Source: CAVVFX01 sp963747535
Lineage (GTDB): Bacteria; Acidobacteriota; Terriglobia; Bryobacterales; Bryobacteraceae
NCBI GenBank assembly: GCA_963747535.1
Contig: CAVVFX010000022.1
Coordinates: 1 to 64,000, forward strand
Direction of reading: 5' to 3'
Length of the DNA stretch: 64,000 nt
Positions 18,731 through 28,337 of the stretch are shown in pieces; the first letter of the stretch is position 1, and every line of letters starts with the position of its first letter. Under the pieces are notes generated by a model. It saw nothing but the letters and a program-made list of their open reading frames with translations, did not search any database and was not told the origin of the DNA. Position numbers and translations under genes: made by a program.

Positions 18731-19632
18731 GGTGCACCTCCTATCCTAACGTATCACTACGTTCGGATTTAGCACACAAAAAAAGAGAACTCAACAATCG
18801 TTCACTTTGAGGTCGCACACCCCATTGAGGGTTCGAGGATCTGCGCGCCCGGTTGGAGACCGAATCGCAGCATGGCCTGCCAGACGGCCCGGACGACCAT
18901 CGGTGAAGTGAAGTGTGCGTTGGGAGTCGAGGCGCGGGCGGAGTCATATTCGGGCGCGCTCAGCAGTTCACGGAGTTCTGCGGCGGTGTGCTGCCATTCG
19001 GGCGGCGGGTAGGGGCGGAAGGCATTCGCCATCGCGCCCCAGCCGGTGTATTTGACTAGCAGGGATTTTTCCGCGCCGGTTGGCGCGCGGCCTTCCTCTT
19101 CGCTGCGTTTCAGCGCGCGGATGGCTTCGATATTGTCGAAAGCCTTGTCGCGGAGGCTGCCTTCGCCAATCCGGTGCGCATCCGTTATTCGGAAATCGCG
19201 GGATGGGACGGGGTCTGGCTCGGGGTCGGCTTGCCGGACGATGGACGGTCCAGCGGGGGCCGCTCCGGGCGGTCCTCGCCCTGAAGGAACGCCCATTCCC
19301 GTGTCGCCAGCTCCCAGGCCGCGTGGTACTCCATTTTCTGAACTACCGTCAGATTGTAGAGAAGATCGCCCGTCTGTTCCTGAGCCTGGCGGAGGGCGGG
19401 CTGCAACTGGTTCGTCCTCTCCAGCTCTTCTATCACCCCCGGCCGGTGGGTTGTCCAATGTTTCAGAATCAGGTCGCCCAATCGGGTCATGTCGTCCATC
19501 TGTTGCCTCCGCCTGCGGCTGCGAAGCCGCGTCAATGACCACCTCTCCCGGAAGATCCGCGAAGAGGTCAAGCTGAGAATAATCCCGTGCCGGTTTGCGG
19601 AACCATCCGTTTCGTTGGAATCTTACCGCCAT

Positions 19633-20202
19633 CGTGGGTCCGGTCAGAGTTTGCGTTACCTCTGCGCTCGCCTTGCCCGCGCAACCGGGCGCTTGATTGT
19701 TCGGAGCGAGCGGAACGAGAGCGCGATCCGCATTGCTCCGAACGTGATGATTATGAAGTGAAGGATTTCACGAGTGGTTAGAGGAGCGGTTACGCAGGTA
19801 TGGCGTTTAGCGAGCGTCGTGGATTTTCATGGTGATCAACCCGACCGGGCGCGGAGTGTCGAAGTCGTCGAATGAGCGGTGTGCGCCGACTGAGTACCCT
19901 GATATGTCATGAATATTTATTTTGATTCGTTAACTAGTTCTTAAGACTTCGGCCATAGGTTCAATAGTCGTTGTGGTTGTGAAACTGATGTGGAGATGAG
20001 TAATGGATGTGTTTGTGGTTCGGTGTGTGCTGGGTGATCTCGATGCAATGGCAGTGGTGGAGGTGAGTGTAAGGCTGATTTCGCGGCGGCGTGGCAGTCA
20101 AGGTGTTGGGGTTCGGGTCATGGAGGATCAGGCGCGGCGTCCGGTCGGCTTTGCCATGGCTCGGCCAGCCATGTGCGGTCTCGGAAGATAGGAGAGCTGC
20201 TC
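19633..20202. other. Non-coding gap of about 570 bases
   Basis: Between the start of the DarB-like pseudogene and the hexapeptide-repeat gene. It has an AT-rich stretch (about 19900-19950) and a T/G-rich stretch (about 19965-20060) but no convincing gene or hairpin. It must hold the divergent promoters for both sides. Confidence 0.5.
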
Positions 20203-20625
20203 ATGGAAAAAAAGTACGAGTTCATCATCGGCGATTCGGTCCAGGTCGGTCATCGGCGTCTATTCCGTATCCGGGCGTTGCGCGACTTCGGCCGGATTCG
20301 GCAGGGCGATGTCGGCGGATATTTAGAGTGCGAGGGAAATCTCGCCCACGATGGCGAGGCCTGGGTCGCGGACGTGGCTCAGGTGTACGGGCCGCATGGA
20401 TGTGTGCGGGACAACGGCCGTGCCAGCGGCGAATCCTGGATTCTGGGCCGGGTCGATGGCGATGCGCAGATTTGCGACTTGGTCGTGATCGGCGAACGCG
20501 CGCATGTCGGTGGGCGCACTACCTTGTGCGGCGATGACATCGTTAGAGGTGATGAGCCGTTGGAGCCACAGCGCCCGGCGGTTTCATCAGACGCCGCGAT
20601 CCGGCTTGTCCGCCAGACGCCGTAG
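20203..20625 (+). CDS. Left-handed beta-helix-like repeat protein (phage-type)
   Basis: A protein of 140 residues from ATG 20203, preceded by AGGAG at 20190. The start LFRIRALRDFGRIRQGDVGG and then EANL-like and V-x-G repeats (VADVAQVYGPHG, ASGESWILGRVDGD, ERAHVGGRTTLCGDD) match a phage and island protein with hexapeptide turns of a left-handed beta helix. The usual VYGNARV repeats are degenerate. The last 30 residues lose the repeat and may be out of register. Function unknown; possibly structural. Confidence 0.55.
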   Translation: MEKKYEFIIGDSVQVGHRRLFRIRALRDFGRIRQGDVGGYLECEGNLAHDGEAWVADVAQVYGPHGCVRDNGRASGESWILGRVDGDAQICDLVVIGERAHVGGRTTLCGDDIVRGDEPLEPQRPAVSSDAAIRLVRQTP

Positions 20626-20671
20626 AAGTCATCGGCGCGTACGTGAGAGTCTCGGGAGTTGCGGTTTCAGT

Positions 20672-21571
20672 CTATTCTGCGGTGGATCGGCCAGACCGAT
20701 CCCTGTCTCGTCTCTCAACGTATCGTTTCCGCACCTCATTACCCTCTTTGGATTGGACCTCAAGTTTCTTCCCCAACTCCGCTGGGACGAACTTGGAAAC
20801 GTTGTAGAGCGAACTCACGGCTTGCAACATCGACCCATGTCCTATCACGAGCGCCTCCAGGTCCCAGTCAAGGTCATGGCTTATAAGCCCTGCTATGCCA
20901 GCATGAAGCAAATCGGAGCCCAGCCTGTACGCGGTCTTATAGTGTTCTAGGAAGCCGACTTCTTCTGCCATTTCTCTTATGGTCTTCGTTGACCAAGTGT
21001 TCCGCACTTTCCCTTTGGAATTAGAAAACCGCGACTTCACTCGGTTGTACTCGATTTCAGCTTGTGCTTTCAGTTCCTGTGCCACGCTGCCGGGATTGTC
21101 CTCCTCTGACTGTCGCAGATAGTTCCACGAAAACACGGCTGCAAAATCCAGGAACGTACCGACCTCAGGGGGATTTGTTTCCAGGTACAGGGCCGTTATG
21201 GCGACCTCGACCATACTGCGGGCGAGCTTCATTGCCCCAGCCCCGCGCCGATTTCCGATAAGAATCACCACGTCCTGCATACTTCCGAGATTCACGCTTG
21301 CGAGAAAACCCAGAGCGGTAACGGCTCCTCGCTGATCCGCCGCTGTCGAAGTGATAATTTCCGCCGCCACGTCAGATGATCGGGCAATTAACTGGTAAAA
21401 GTGCTCATGAGCGGTATATGCCTGTCCCCACAGGTCTGGAAATCCGAAAGCCGCTGGCATCTCGTTCATCGTTCGCACCCAATCAAACCGGAAGTCGCTG
21501 TATCGCTCTTCGATGGATTGCCTGCGATTATACACGCGTTTGTCTTTCTCCAGGCCTTGGGTGTATTTCAT
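20672..21571 (-). CDS. DUF5677-like protein
   Basis: A 299-residue, mostly helical protein. The pattern AGAMKLARSMVEVAITALYL followed by a bulky FLDFAAVFSWNYL and later YRLGSDLLHAG resembles DUF5677 (RSxxE.. helix, then a conserved xSxxxHA motif), a family common in defence and mobile islands. Whether it is an RNase, a HEPN-like protein or something else cannot be read directly. It ends about 50 bases from the convergent beta-helix gene. Confidence 0.5.
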   Translation of the reverse strand: MKYTQGLEKDKRVYNRRQSIEERYSDFRFDWVRTMNEMPAAFGFPDLWGQAYTAHEHFYQLIARSSDVAAEIITSTAADQRGAVTALGFLASVNLGSMQDVVILIGNRRGAGAMKLARSMVEVAITALYLETNPPEVGTFLDFAAVFSWNYLRQSEEDNPGSVAQELKAQAEIEYNRVKSRFSNSKGKVRNTWSTKTIREMAEEVGFLEHYKTAYRLGSDLLHAGIAGLISHDLDWDLEALVIGHGSMLQAVSSLYNVSKFVPAELGKKLEVQSKEGNEVRKRYVERRDRDRSGRSTAE

Positions 21572-21680
21572 GACGGCGGGGGACAGGCGGAATACGTGAC
21601 TCGCGGTTGGCGAGCTCGCCGGATTGGCGAGTTGAGCGCGATTGCTCGTATCGCACTACAGATCGCCCGGAGCGTCTCGC

Positions 21681-21968
21681 CTAGGCTCCGTCGGGTCCTG
21701 CGGGCTGCGCGAGCGTTTCGCGAATGACTTCCGTGGTGAGGCGCATGGCGACGCCTTCGATGGGCCACCGCGCCTTAATGTGAAGGATGTCCGGCGGGAT
21801 GCGGCCCAGCTTATCGACATGGTGCTGGAAGTTGCTTGTGTAGCCGTTGATCAGCCTGGCAACCTCGATGGCGATCGGATTCGCCGGGTCGGGATCTTGC
21901 AGCGCCGCCAGGACGGCATCCTCAGGAAGCGCCCGGAACTCAAGTTTGGGTTCGATGGTTTCGGTCAT
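21681..21968 (-). CDS. Small hypothetical protein
   Basis: A 95-residue protein from ATG 21968 (MTETIEPKLEFRALPEDAVL), acidic and helical, with no recognised domain. Upstream frame to 22085 is open but the composition changes, so the inner ATG is preferred. It lies between the nuclease and the DUF5677-like gene on the same strand. The 240 bases upstream of it hold nothing recognisable. Confidence 0.5.
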   Translation of the reverse strand: MTETIEPKLEFRALPEDAVLAALQDPDPANPIAIEVARLINGYTSNFQHHVDKLGRIPPDILHIKARWPIEGVAMRLTTEVIRETLAQPAGPDGA

Positions 21969-22207
21969 GGCGCATCTCTTAGCGGAACACGGTGGGTTTG
22001 TAAACCGGAATCCCAATGATGAAGACAGTTCTTCACAGGGAGCGCCAGGCATAGAAGCCCAAGCAGTCTGCGATAAGGGGATCATTCTCGGTTGGCACTT
22101 AGAGAATTACGAGGGGCCTTCCTCAATGTGGCACTGGGGAAGATCTATGTCGGATCACTAGAAGTCGATGATTGAACGACCTCGCGATGCGAGATTTCGC
22201 GCAGGAT

Positions 22208-23221
22208 TCAACGGATGCCGGAACGCGACTGCGCTATCGCGTGGAGAATGTTCTCGTAGGTGCAGGAAATATATTGTGGCGGCGTGAGGGAAGAAACACC
22301 CGGCAGAGTTCCGACCTGATAAGACGCAACTTCGTGCGCCTTGTGCGAAAACATGTAACGGACGAAGGTGAGTGCGTAACGCCAAAGGTCTTTTGGAACA
22401 TTTGCGCTTTCGAGAAGCTCGACTATTTTAGGGAAGGCCGCGTCATAGTGCTGCATCTCGATTCTTTCGAGACCCCGGCTGTTCTTAAGAAAAGTGGCGA
22501 TAGCATCCGAGTGCGAGCCTTCGAAATTCTGACGCCGCCGCCGATTTTCCGCTTCGATAAGGTGGGCATACTCCCGGCAGTGTTTGCTTCGGTGCGAGTG
22601 GATGGCCAATCCGGCAGAGCTTTCGAAAGGACAGAGGTCGCAACGCCAAACCAGCCGTCCGTGGAGATCAATGGTGCGATCGACCTTGAGAAACCGCAGA
22701 AGCTCGGCGAACTGACTAGTCAGAACATCCGCCACATCTCGCTCACTTGTCCGGCCCGCCGCGTCGCAAAGTTCGAGAATGTCGTTCCATCGCGCGGTCA
22801 AGAAGCGGATGTCGCGAAGGTCGGGGTTCGGGGGTGTTCGAACGGTTATAGTAATAAGGCCCTTGCGCTGGGCGGAAGAGCGGCGCACCTCTTCCGCGTA
22901 CCGGTGGAGCTGGCCCGAGGATTCGGTGCCGGTATCACCGAACCCGGAGTCCAGCTTGGATTCAATGAGAAAATAGAAGTCCTTGTCGTTTGAGACGACG
23001 ATGTCAAAACACGCGCCTTCGATGGCAACCTGAGTCCTGACGCTTAGATCATCGGGGATATCGGGTTCGCCGAGCAGGCCAAAAAACTCGTGAAGGACAC
23101 GCGGCTGCATCGAGAAGACAATTGCTAGAGCCTCAGTGACGAAGTTTTCCTTAGGTGTCGAGTTGCGCTGCGGCCGGTGCCGGTACAGGCGAACGAATAT
23201 GTTCGAAGCAGCGCTGCCCAT
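22208..23221 (-). CDS. PD-(D/E)XK nuclease with a C2H2-type zinc finger
   Basis: About 337 residues from ATG 23221; the frame is open back to 23284. The N-terminal segment (IFVRLYRHRPQRNSTPKENF, TEALAIVFSM) leads into CFDIVVSNDKDFYFLIESKL, where Asp and Glu-x-Lys fit the PD-(D/E)XK active site, then GQLHRYAEEVR. Further on WRCDLCPFESSAGLAIHSHR with KHC reads as a Cys2His2 finger. The C-terminus is helical. It diverges from the helicase-Mod-Res operon, suggesting a defence role. Enzyme class is a structural reading, not a test. Confidence 0.65.
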   Translation of the reverse strand: MGSAASNIFVRLYRHRPQRNSTPKENFVTEALAIVFSMQPRVLHEFFGLLGEPDIPDDLSVRTQVAIEGACFDIVVSNDKDFYFLIESKLDSGFGDTGTESSGQLHRYAEEVRRSSAQRKGLITITVRTPPNPDLRDIRFLTARWNDILELCDAAGRTSERDVADVLTSQFAELLRFLKVDRTIDLHGRLVWRCDLCPFESSAGLAIHSHRSKHCREYAHLIEAENRRRRQNFEGSHSDAIATFLKNSRGLERIEMQHYDAAFPKIVELLESANVPKDLWRYALTFVRYMFSHKAHEVASYQVGTLPGVSSLTPPQYISCTYENILHAIAQSRSGIR

Positions 23222-23510
23222 TCTCACAGCAGTTGTAGCATTATTCTGCGGATGATCGCGACTCGACCAGGTGATCGTGCCCACATGAGAGGGGCGGTAT
23301 GGTTCGCCAGGAAAATCGAGGCCCCCGGGGTGGGCGACGGTTGAAGAAATCGGTGAGGACTGCGTACCAGTGTGCGAATCGTATGCACAAAGCGCCGATC
23401 CTAGGTCCTAGCCCTTCAGAGATTTGCGCTGACAGCCGAAACTTGTTCTGATAGAGGTTCTCGAAGATCTTTAGGCAAAGCCTTGCGGGCAAAGCCCTTA
23501 TGAGTTGGAT

Positions 23511-26393
23511 GTGACCGGATACCACGCAAAATACTTCGCACATGAACTGACCAAGCGTTGCGCCTCGGACAGCGTCGAAAAGCTGGCGACCGCTCTTTCC
23601 AATGCGCAGGTCGATCTTAATCCGCACCAGATCGAGGCCGCGCTCTTCGCGTTCCGCTCGCCGCTCTCGAAGGGAGCGATTCTTGCGGACGAGGTCGGCC
23701 TGGGGAAAACCATCGAAGCAGGCATCCTTCTCGCCCAAAAGTGGGCCGAGCGGAAGCGCCGGCTGCTGGTGATATGTCCAGCGAATCTCCGCAAGCAGTG
23801 GAGCCAGGAGCTTGCCGACAAGTTCTTTTTGCCGTCCGCCATTCTTGAAACGCGCACATTCAACGAGGCGATCAAGGCTGGGAACCTCAATCCGTTTCAG
23901 TGCGATGCCGCTGTGATTTGCTCCTACCAGTTCGCCCGCTCTAAGGAGGCTTACGTCGGACAAACTGCCTGGGATCTCGTGGTCGTCGATGAGGCGCACC
24001 GCCTGCGCAACGTCTACAAGCCCACCAACAAGATCAGCCAGGCGATCAAGCAGGCCATATTTCCGTATCAGAAAGCGCTTCTGACGGCCACGCCGTTGCA
24101 GAACTCGCTCCTTGAGCTTTATGGACTCGTCAGCATCATCGACGATTTTACTTTTGGCGACCTCAAGAGCTTCCGCGCTCAGTTTGCGCGGCTCACAGGC
24201 GATGCGGATTTTGCCGAACTGAAGCAGCGGCTTCAGCCGATCTGCAAGCGGACATTGCGTAAGCAGGTCCTCGAATACATCAAGTACACCAACCGGCACG
24301 CGCTCGTGCAGGAGTTCCTGCCGAGTGCCGATGAACAGCGGCTGTACAACCTGGTTTCCGACTATCTCCAGAAGGACACGCTCTACGCGCTCCCAGCCAG
24401 TCAGCGACAGCTCATGACCCTGATCCTGCGCAAGTTGCTGGCATCCTCCACCTACGCAATTTCGGACACTCTGGCTGGGCTGGCCAACCGCCTGCAACTC
24501 GTGGCTAATGCCGCTGAGCATGTACCGGCTCCGCAGGAAGGACTCGCCGACAATTTCGAGGAACTCCCGGAAATCGAGGATGAATGGCTGGAGGATGAGG
24601 ACGAATCGGATACGCCGTCATCCACCGCCCAGCAGCTCACGCCCGGCCAGTTAAGCGAACTCAAACAGGAGATGGCGATGCTGCGCGAGTTTCACGCGCT
24701 CGCACAATCCATCATCAAGAACTCGAAGGGCGAGGTCCTCCTCACCGCGCTCCGACGCGGATTTTCCGCTGCCGAGAAAGCCCAGAAGAGCAAAGGGGCG
24801 GCCCTTCAGCAGAAGGCCCTCATCTTCACCGAATCCCGGCGAACCCAGGAATATCTGTATCAGATCCTGGAGAAGACCGAATTCGCGGGCAAAGTCGTGC
24901 TCTTCAACGGCACCAACACTGATCCGAAATCAAAAGAGATTTATCAACGGTGGCTCGAACGTAACGCCGGCACGGATCAAATCACGAATTCTCCGACTTC
25001 CGACAAGCGCGCCGCCCTGGTCGAATATTTCCGCGACGAAGCGTTCATCATGATTGCAACTGAAGCCGCGGCCGAGGGAATCAACCTGCAATTCTGCAAC
25101 CTGGTCGTCAATTACGATCTGCCGTGGAACCCGCAGCGCATCGAGCAGCGCATCGGACGGTGCCACCGGTACGGCCAGAAGTTCGATGTGGTGGTCGTTA
25201 ACTTCCTCAACCGGAGCAACGCCGCCGACCTCCGGGTTTATCAGCTTCTCGATGAAAAGTTCCGCCTCTTCGATGGCGTCTTCGGGGCCAGCGACGAAGT
25301 GCTCGGTGCCATCGAGTCCGGCGTTGATTTCGAGAAGCGCATCGTCGCCATTTACCAGAAGTGCCGGACGCCGGAGCAAATTAGCTTCGAATTCGATCAG
25401 CTCCAGCAAGACCTTGAGTCCGAAATCGACGACAAGCGAAAAGAGGCACGGGAACAGCTCCTGAACAATTTCGATCAGGAGGTGGTCGAAAAAGTCCGGG
25501 TCAGCAGCGGCGACTATCTCGACCGCTTCGCGGAGTGGCTCTGGCAAATAACGCGCTTCTATCTCGGCCCTTATGCCCGCTTCGATCAGGGCGGGTATTC
25601 TTTCACGTTGGACCGAAACCCATTTGAGGGGGAGCGGATTCACCCCGGCCCGTACCGTCTCGGTAAGCGGGTCGAGGATGCGAATACCTACCGGATCGGA
25701 CATCCGCTCGCAGAGAGAATTCTCGCGCAGTGCAAAGCGCTGCAAACAGAAACGAAAACAGTACGTTTCGATTACCGTGGCAGCGGCAAGAGAATCGCCG
25801 TCGTTGAAAGCCTTCTCGGCAAGGAAGGCTGGCTGCTGTGCACGAGAGCCGCGTTGACCGCCTTGGAGACCGAGGATTATTTGCTGTTCGCCGGAGTGAC
25901 CGACGGCGGCGATGAACTCGACCACGCCCAGTGCCGACGGCTTTTCGATATTCCGGGCGTTGAGGCCGGGGCGGTTTCTTGTGATCTGGACATCCGCCAG
26001 AGGTGCGAGGGGCAGATCGCGAGCGAGATACAGCGCATTGCCGGCCGCCTTGCCGAGAAGAACGGCGGGTGGTTCGACGCCGAGATGGATAAACTCGACC
26101 GATGGGCGGAGGATCAACGCCGATCGCTCAAGGCCGATCTTGAGGAATTGGACGCCAAGATCAAGGAAACGAAGAAAGAGGCGCGTAGCGCCCCGAATCT
26201 GCCGACAAAACTTGACCTTCAGCGCCAGCTCCGGCAGCTTGAGAGCAAGCGAAACGAGGCGTGGAAGGACTACGATGAATCATCCCGCGACGTGGAACGG
26301 AAGAAAGACGGCCTTCTGGACGATATCAGCCATCGGCTCAACCAGAAGACCGAACGGGAAGAGCTTTTCATGATCCGATGGCAACTGGCTTGA
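23511..26393 (+). CDS. SNF2-type DEAD/DEAH helicase, first gene of the type III R-M operon
   Basis: A 960-residue superfamily 2 ATPase. GTG 23511 is chosen because related proteins begin M-T-x-YHAKYFAHELT; TTG 23505 is the alternative. Walker A is in ILADEVGLGKTIEAGILLAQ (about residue 60), Walker B is VVVDEAHRLRN (about 155), motif III is LLTATPLQNS, and the C-terminal helicase half has LPWNPQRIEQRIGRCHRYGQ (motif VI). An acidic insert (EDEWLEDEDES) lies between lobes and a coiled coil at the C-terminus. Stop is 4 bases from the mod start, so the genes form one operon. It is unusual as an extra subunit of a type III system. Confidence 0.88.
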   Translation: MTGYHAKYFAHELTKRCASDSVEKLATALSNAQVDLNPHQIEAALFAFRSPLSKGAILADEVGLGKTIEAGILLAQKWAERKRRLLVICPANLRKQWSQELADKFFLPSAILETRTFNEAIKAGNLNPFQCDAAVICSYQFARSKEAYVGQTAWDLVVVDEAHRLRNVYKPTNKISQAIKQAIFPYQKALLTATPLQNSLLELYGLVSIIDDFTFGDLKSFRAQFARLTGDADFAELKQRLQPICKRTLRKQVLEYIKYTNRHALVQEFLPSADEQRLYNLVSDYLQKDTLYALPASQRQLMTLILRKLLASSTYAISDTLAGLANRLQLVANAAEHVPAPQEGLADNFEELPEIEDEWLEDEDESDTPSSTAQQLTPGQLSELKQEMAMLREFHALAQSIIKNSKGEVLLTALRRGFSAAEKAQKSKGAALQQKALIFTESRRTQEYLYQILEKTEFAGKVVLFNGTNTDPKSKEIYQRWLERNAGTDQITNSPTSDKRAALVEYFRDEAFIMIATEAAAEGINLQFCNLVVNYDLPWNPQRIEQRIGRCHRYGQKFDVVVVNFLNRSNAADLRVYQLLDEKFRLFDGVFGASDEVLGAIESGVDFEKRIVAIYQKCRTPEQISFEFDQLQQDLESEIDDKRKEAREQLLNNFDQEVVEKVRVSSGDYLDRFAEWLWQITRFYLGPYARFDQGGYSFTLDRNPFEGERIHPGPYRLGKRVEDANTYRIGHPLAERILAQCKALQTETKTVRFDYRGSGKRIAVVESLLGKEGWLLCTRAALTALETEDYLLFAGVTDGGDELDHAQCRRLFDIPGVEAGAVSCDLDIRQRCEGQIASEIQRIAGRLAEKNGGWFDAEMDKLDRWAEDQRRSLKADLEELDAKIKETKKEARSAPNLPTKLDLQRQLRQLESKRNEAWKDYDESSRDVERKKDGLLDDISHRLNQKTEREELFMIRWQLA

Positions 26394-26397
26394 GCGA

Positions 26398-28326
26398 ATG
26401 ACCATGAGCACCGCCGAGAAAATCAATCAGACTGCCGCCACATCTGCGGAGCCGGAACGCTTTGATCTGCGCTCCCACGACATCGAGGCCGACAGGCAGG
26501 CGGAGCTGCTGCGGCTGTTTCCCGAGATCCGCACCGAGGGCGGCAAGATCGACTTCGATCGGCTGAAGCTCGCGCTTGGCGAGACTGTGGATGCCGGCAA
26601 GGAACGCTACGGCATGAATTGGCCCGGCAAGGCCGATTGCTTCCGCACCATTCAGGCCGCGAGTCTGGGGACGTTGCGGCCCTGTCCCGAGGAGAGCGTC
26701 AAGTTCGACAGCACCGAGAACCTGATCGTCGAGGGCGACAATCTGGAGGTCCTCAAGCTTTTACAGAAGGCGTACCTCGGCAAGGTCAAGATGATCTACA
26801 TCGACCCGCCCTACAACACGGGGAATGATTTTATCTATCCGGATAACTTTTCTGAATCGCTTCAGACGTATCTCGAATACACAGGACAGGTCGATGCAGA
26901 AGGAAGAAAGTTCGGCACGAATACCGAGGCTGACGGCCGGTTCCATTCGAAGTGGCTGAACATGATGTATCCGCGGCTGTATCTTGCGCGGAATCTGCTG
27001 CGTGAGGACGGGACCATCTTCGTGTCCTGTGACGACAATGAGGTCCAGAATCTGCGGGCGGCCATGAACGAGGTGTTCGGAGAAGAAAACTTCATTGCCA
27101 GCGTCATTTGGCAAAAGGTGTTTTCTCCAAAAAACTCGGCTAAGCACTTCTCCGCCGATCACGACTACATCGTCGTCTATGCGCGCCGCGCCGATATATG
27201 GAGACCCGAGCTTCTGCCGCGCACCGAGGAGATGGAAGCCCGCTATGACAACCCAGACAATGATTCGCGAGGTCCTTGGACATCAGGCGATCTTTCCGCA
27301 CGCAACTATTACAGCGAAGGGATCTACCCGGTGACCTGTCTTTCCGGCCGCGTGGTAGAGGGACCGCCGCCTGGCACCTACTGGCGGGTCTCTAAAGAGA
27401 AGTTCCTGGAGATGGACCGGGACCGCCGAATCTGGTGGGGCAAGGAGGGCAATGGGACACCACGGCTCAAGCGTTTCCTCTCTGATGTGAAGCAGGGCCG
27501 CGTGCCGCAGACGTTCTGGCCGTATTCGGAGGTCGGCCATACTCAGGACGCCAAGAAGGAGCTAATGGAATATGTGACCTTCGAAAACGCCGACAACGTG
27601 CTCGACACGGTCAAGCCGGTCGCTCTCATTCGGCGAATGCTTCAGCTTTCGACCCGTGCGATGGACGGAGACATTGTCCTCGACTTTTTTGCCGGCAGCG
27701 GCCCCACCGGTCATGGCGTCATCGTACAAAATGCGGAAGACGGAGGGAACCGACGCTTCGTGCTGGTTCAACTTCCCGAACCGCTGCCAAAGCCCGAGAA
27801 GGCGCTCAAGACCATCGCGGATATTTGCAAGGAGCGCGTACGGCGCGTGATTCAGAAGCTCGATGCCGAGGACACCGGCAAGCTCGATCTGAAGGGGGGC
27901 GCGAGGCCAGATCGCGGCTTCCGAGTCTTCAAGCTGGCGGAATCGAACCTCAAACCGTGGGATGCCGAAGCATCGAAGGACGCCACCGGCCTCGCGGAAC
28001 AGCTTGAACTGCATATCGATCACATTCGGGATGGCCGCTCCGCCGAGGATATCCTCTATGAACTGCTGCTGAAGAGCGGTTTCCCACTCACGACGCCTGT
28101 GGAAAACAAGACACTCGCGGGCAAAACCGTCTATTCCGTCGCGGGCGGCGCGTTGGTGATCTGCCTGGAACGCGCCCTCACTCTGGAGCTCATCCGTGCC
28201 ATCGCCGACATGAAACCGGAGCGGGTCGTGTGCCTGGATGAAGGTTTCGCGGATAACGACCAGTTGAAGGCAAACGCCGTGCAGACCTTCAGGACCAAAG
28301 GCGTCACCAGTTTCAAGACGGTGTGA
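26398..28326 (+). CDS. mod: Type III restriction-modification methyltransferase (Mod)
   Basis: A 642-residue site-specific N6-adenine methylase. Motif IV is MIYIDPPYNTGNDFIY (about residue 137); motif I comes later as VLDFFAGSGPTGHGV (about 425), the beta-class order typical of Mod. The target-recognition region lies between. The C-terminal third (from about 470) has a helical Mod-Res interface type sequence. ATG 26398; a second ATG two codons later is possible. It follows the helicase by 4 bases and overlaps the open frame of Res, so all three are one transcript. Full length, no breaks. Confidence 0.93.
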   Translation: MTMSTAEKINQTAATSAEPERFDLRSHDIEADRQAELLRLFPEIRTEGGKIDFDRLKLALGETVDAGKERYGMNWPGKADCFRTIQAASLGTLRPCPEESVKFDSTENLIVEGDNLEVLKLLQKAYLGKVKMIYIDPPYNTGNDFIYPDNFSESLQTYLEYTGQVDAEGRKFGTNTEADGRFHSKWLNMMYPRLYLARNLLREDGTIFVSCDDNEVQNLRAAMNEVFGEENFIASVIWQKVFSPKNSAKHFSADHDYIVVYARRADIWRPELLPRTEEMEARYDNPDNDSRGPWTSGDLSARNYYSEGIYPVTCLSGRVVEGPPPGTYWRVSKEKFLEMDRDRRIWWGKEGNGTPRLKRFLSDVKQGRVPQTFWPYSEVGHTQDAKKELMEYVTFENADNVLDTVKPVALIRRMLQLSTRAMDGDIVLDFFAGSGPTGHGVIVQNAEDGGNRRFVLVQLPEPLPKPEKALKTIADICKERVRRVIQKLDAEDTGKLDLKGGARPDRGFRVFKLAESNLKPWDAEASKDATGLAEQLELHIDHIRDGRSAEDILYELLLKSGFPLTTPVENKTLAGKTVYSVAGGALVICLERALTLELIRAIADMKPERVVCLDEGFADNDQLKANAVQTFRTKGVTSFKTV

Positions 28327-28337
28327 CGGGGCGACCG

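Larger units (their letters stand above)
16989..18822 (-). mobile_element. ISKra4-family insertion sequence (1834 bp) with 9-bp target duplication
   Basis: Terminal inverted repeats GGGTGAGCGACATGAAAGTG (left) and GGGTGTGCGACCTCAAAGTG (right, minus strand) match at 18 of 22 positions. The 9-bp direct repeat CATTGAGGG at 16980-16988 and 18823-18831 is the target duplication. The element splits the DarB-like gene at ILEPSMG/VGHFLG; removing it and one repeat copy rejoins the reading frame. It carries two genes, a DUF6788-type ORF and a transposase. The clean duplication and matching ends suggest a fairly recent insertion. Confidence 0.92.
12502..19632 (-). pseudogene. Giant DarB-like methylase-helicase protein, frameshifted and cut by an insertion sequence
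   Basis: In order from 19632 the pieces give: an N-terminal linker; LLVKYTGWGAMANAFRPYP, ILEPSMG (interrupted here by the insertion) VGHFLG; the methylase-like core GVELDSITARIAKCLYPDS and AIGNIPFGNYPV (motif IV as NIPF); Walker A HVVGAGKTWTMAAS (near 14970); QVFVDEADLYKN (near 14490); VVFATGTPISNTMAEM (near 14330); GAGTNVQRRL; the motif VI-like IEQREGRI (near 13480); and a coiled-coil tail. This architecture matches phage P1 DarB-like polyvalent proteins that travel with invading DNA and counter restriction. Frame changes fall near 15480, 15430, 14525, 14425, 13850, 13730 and 13450. It cannot make a full protein now. Confidence 0.85.

Noticed and set aside
24930..26117. Long minus-strand frame inside the SNF2 helicase gene
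   Set aside because: It mirrors the helicase coding pattern; the plus-strand protein has all helicase motifs.
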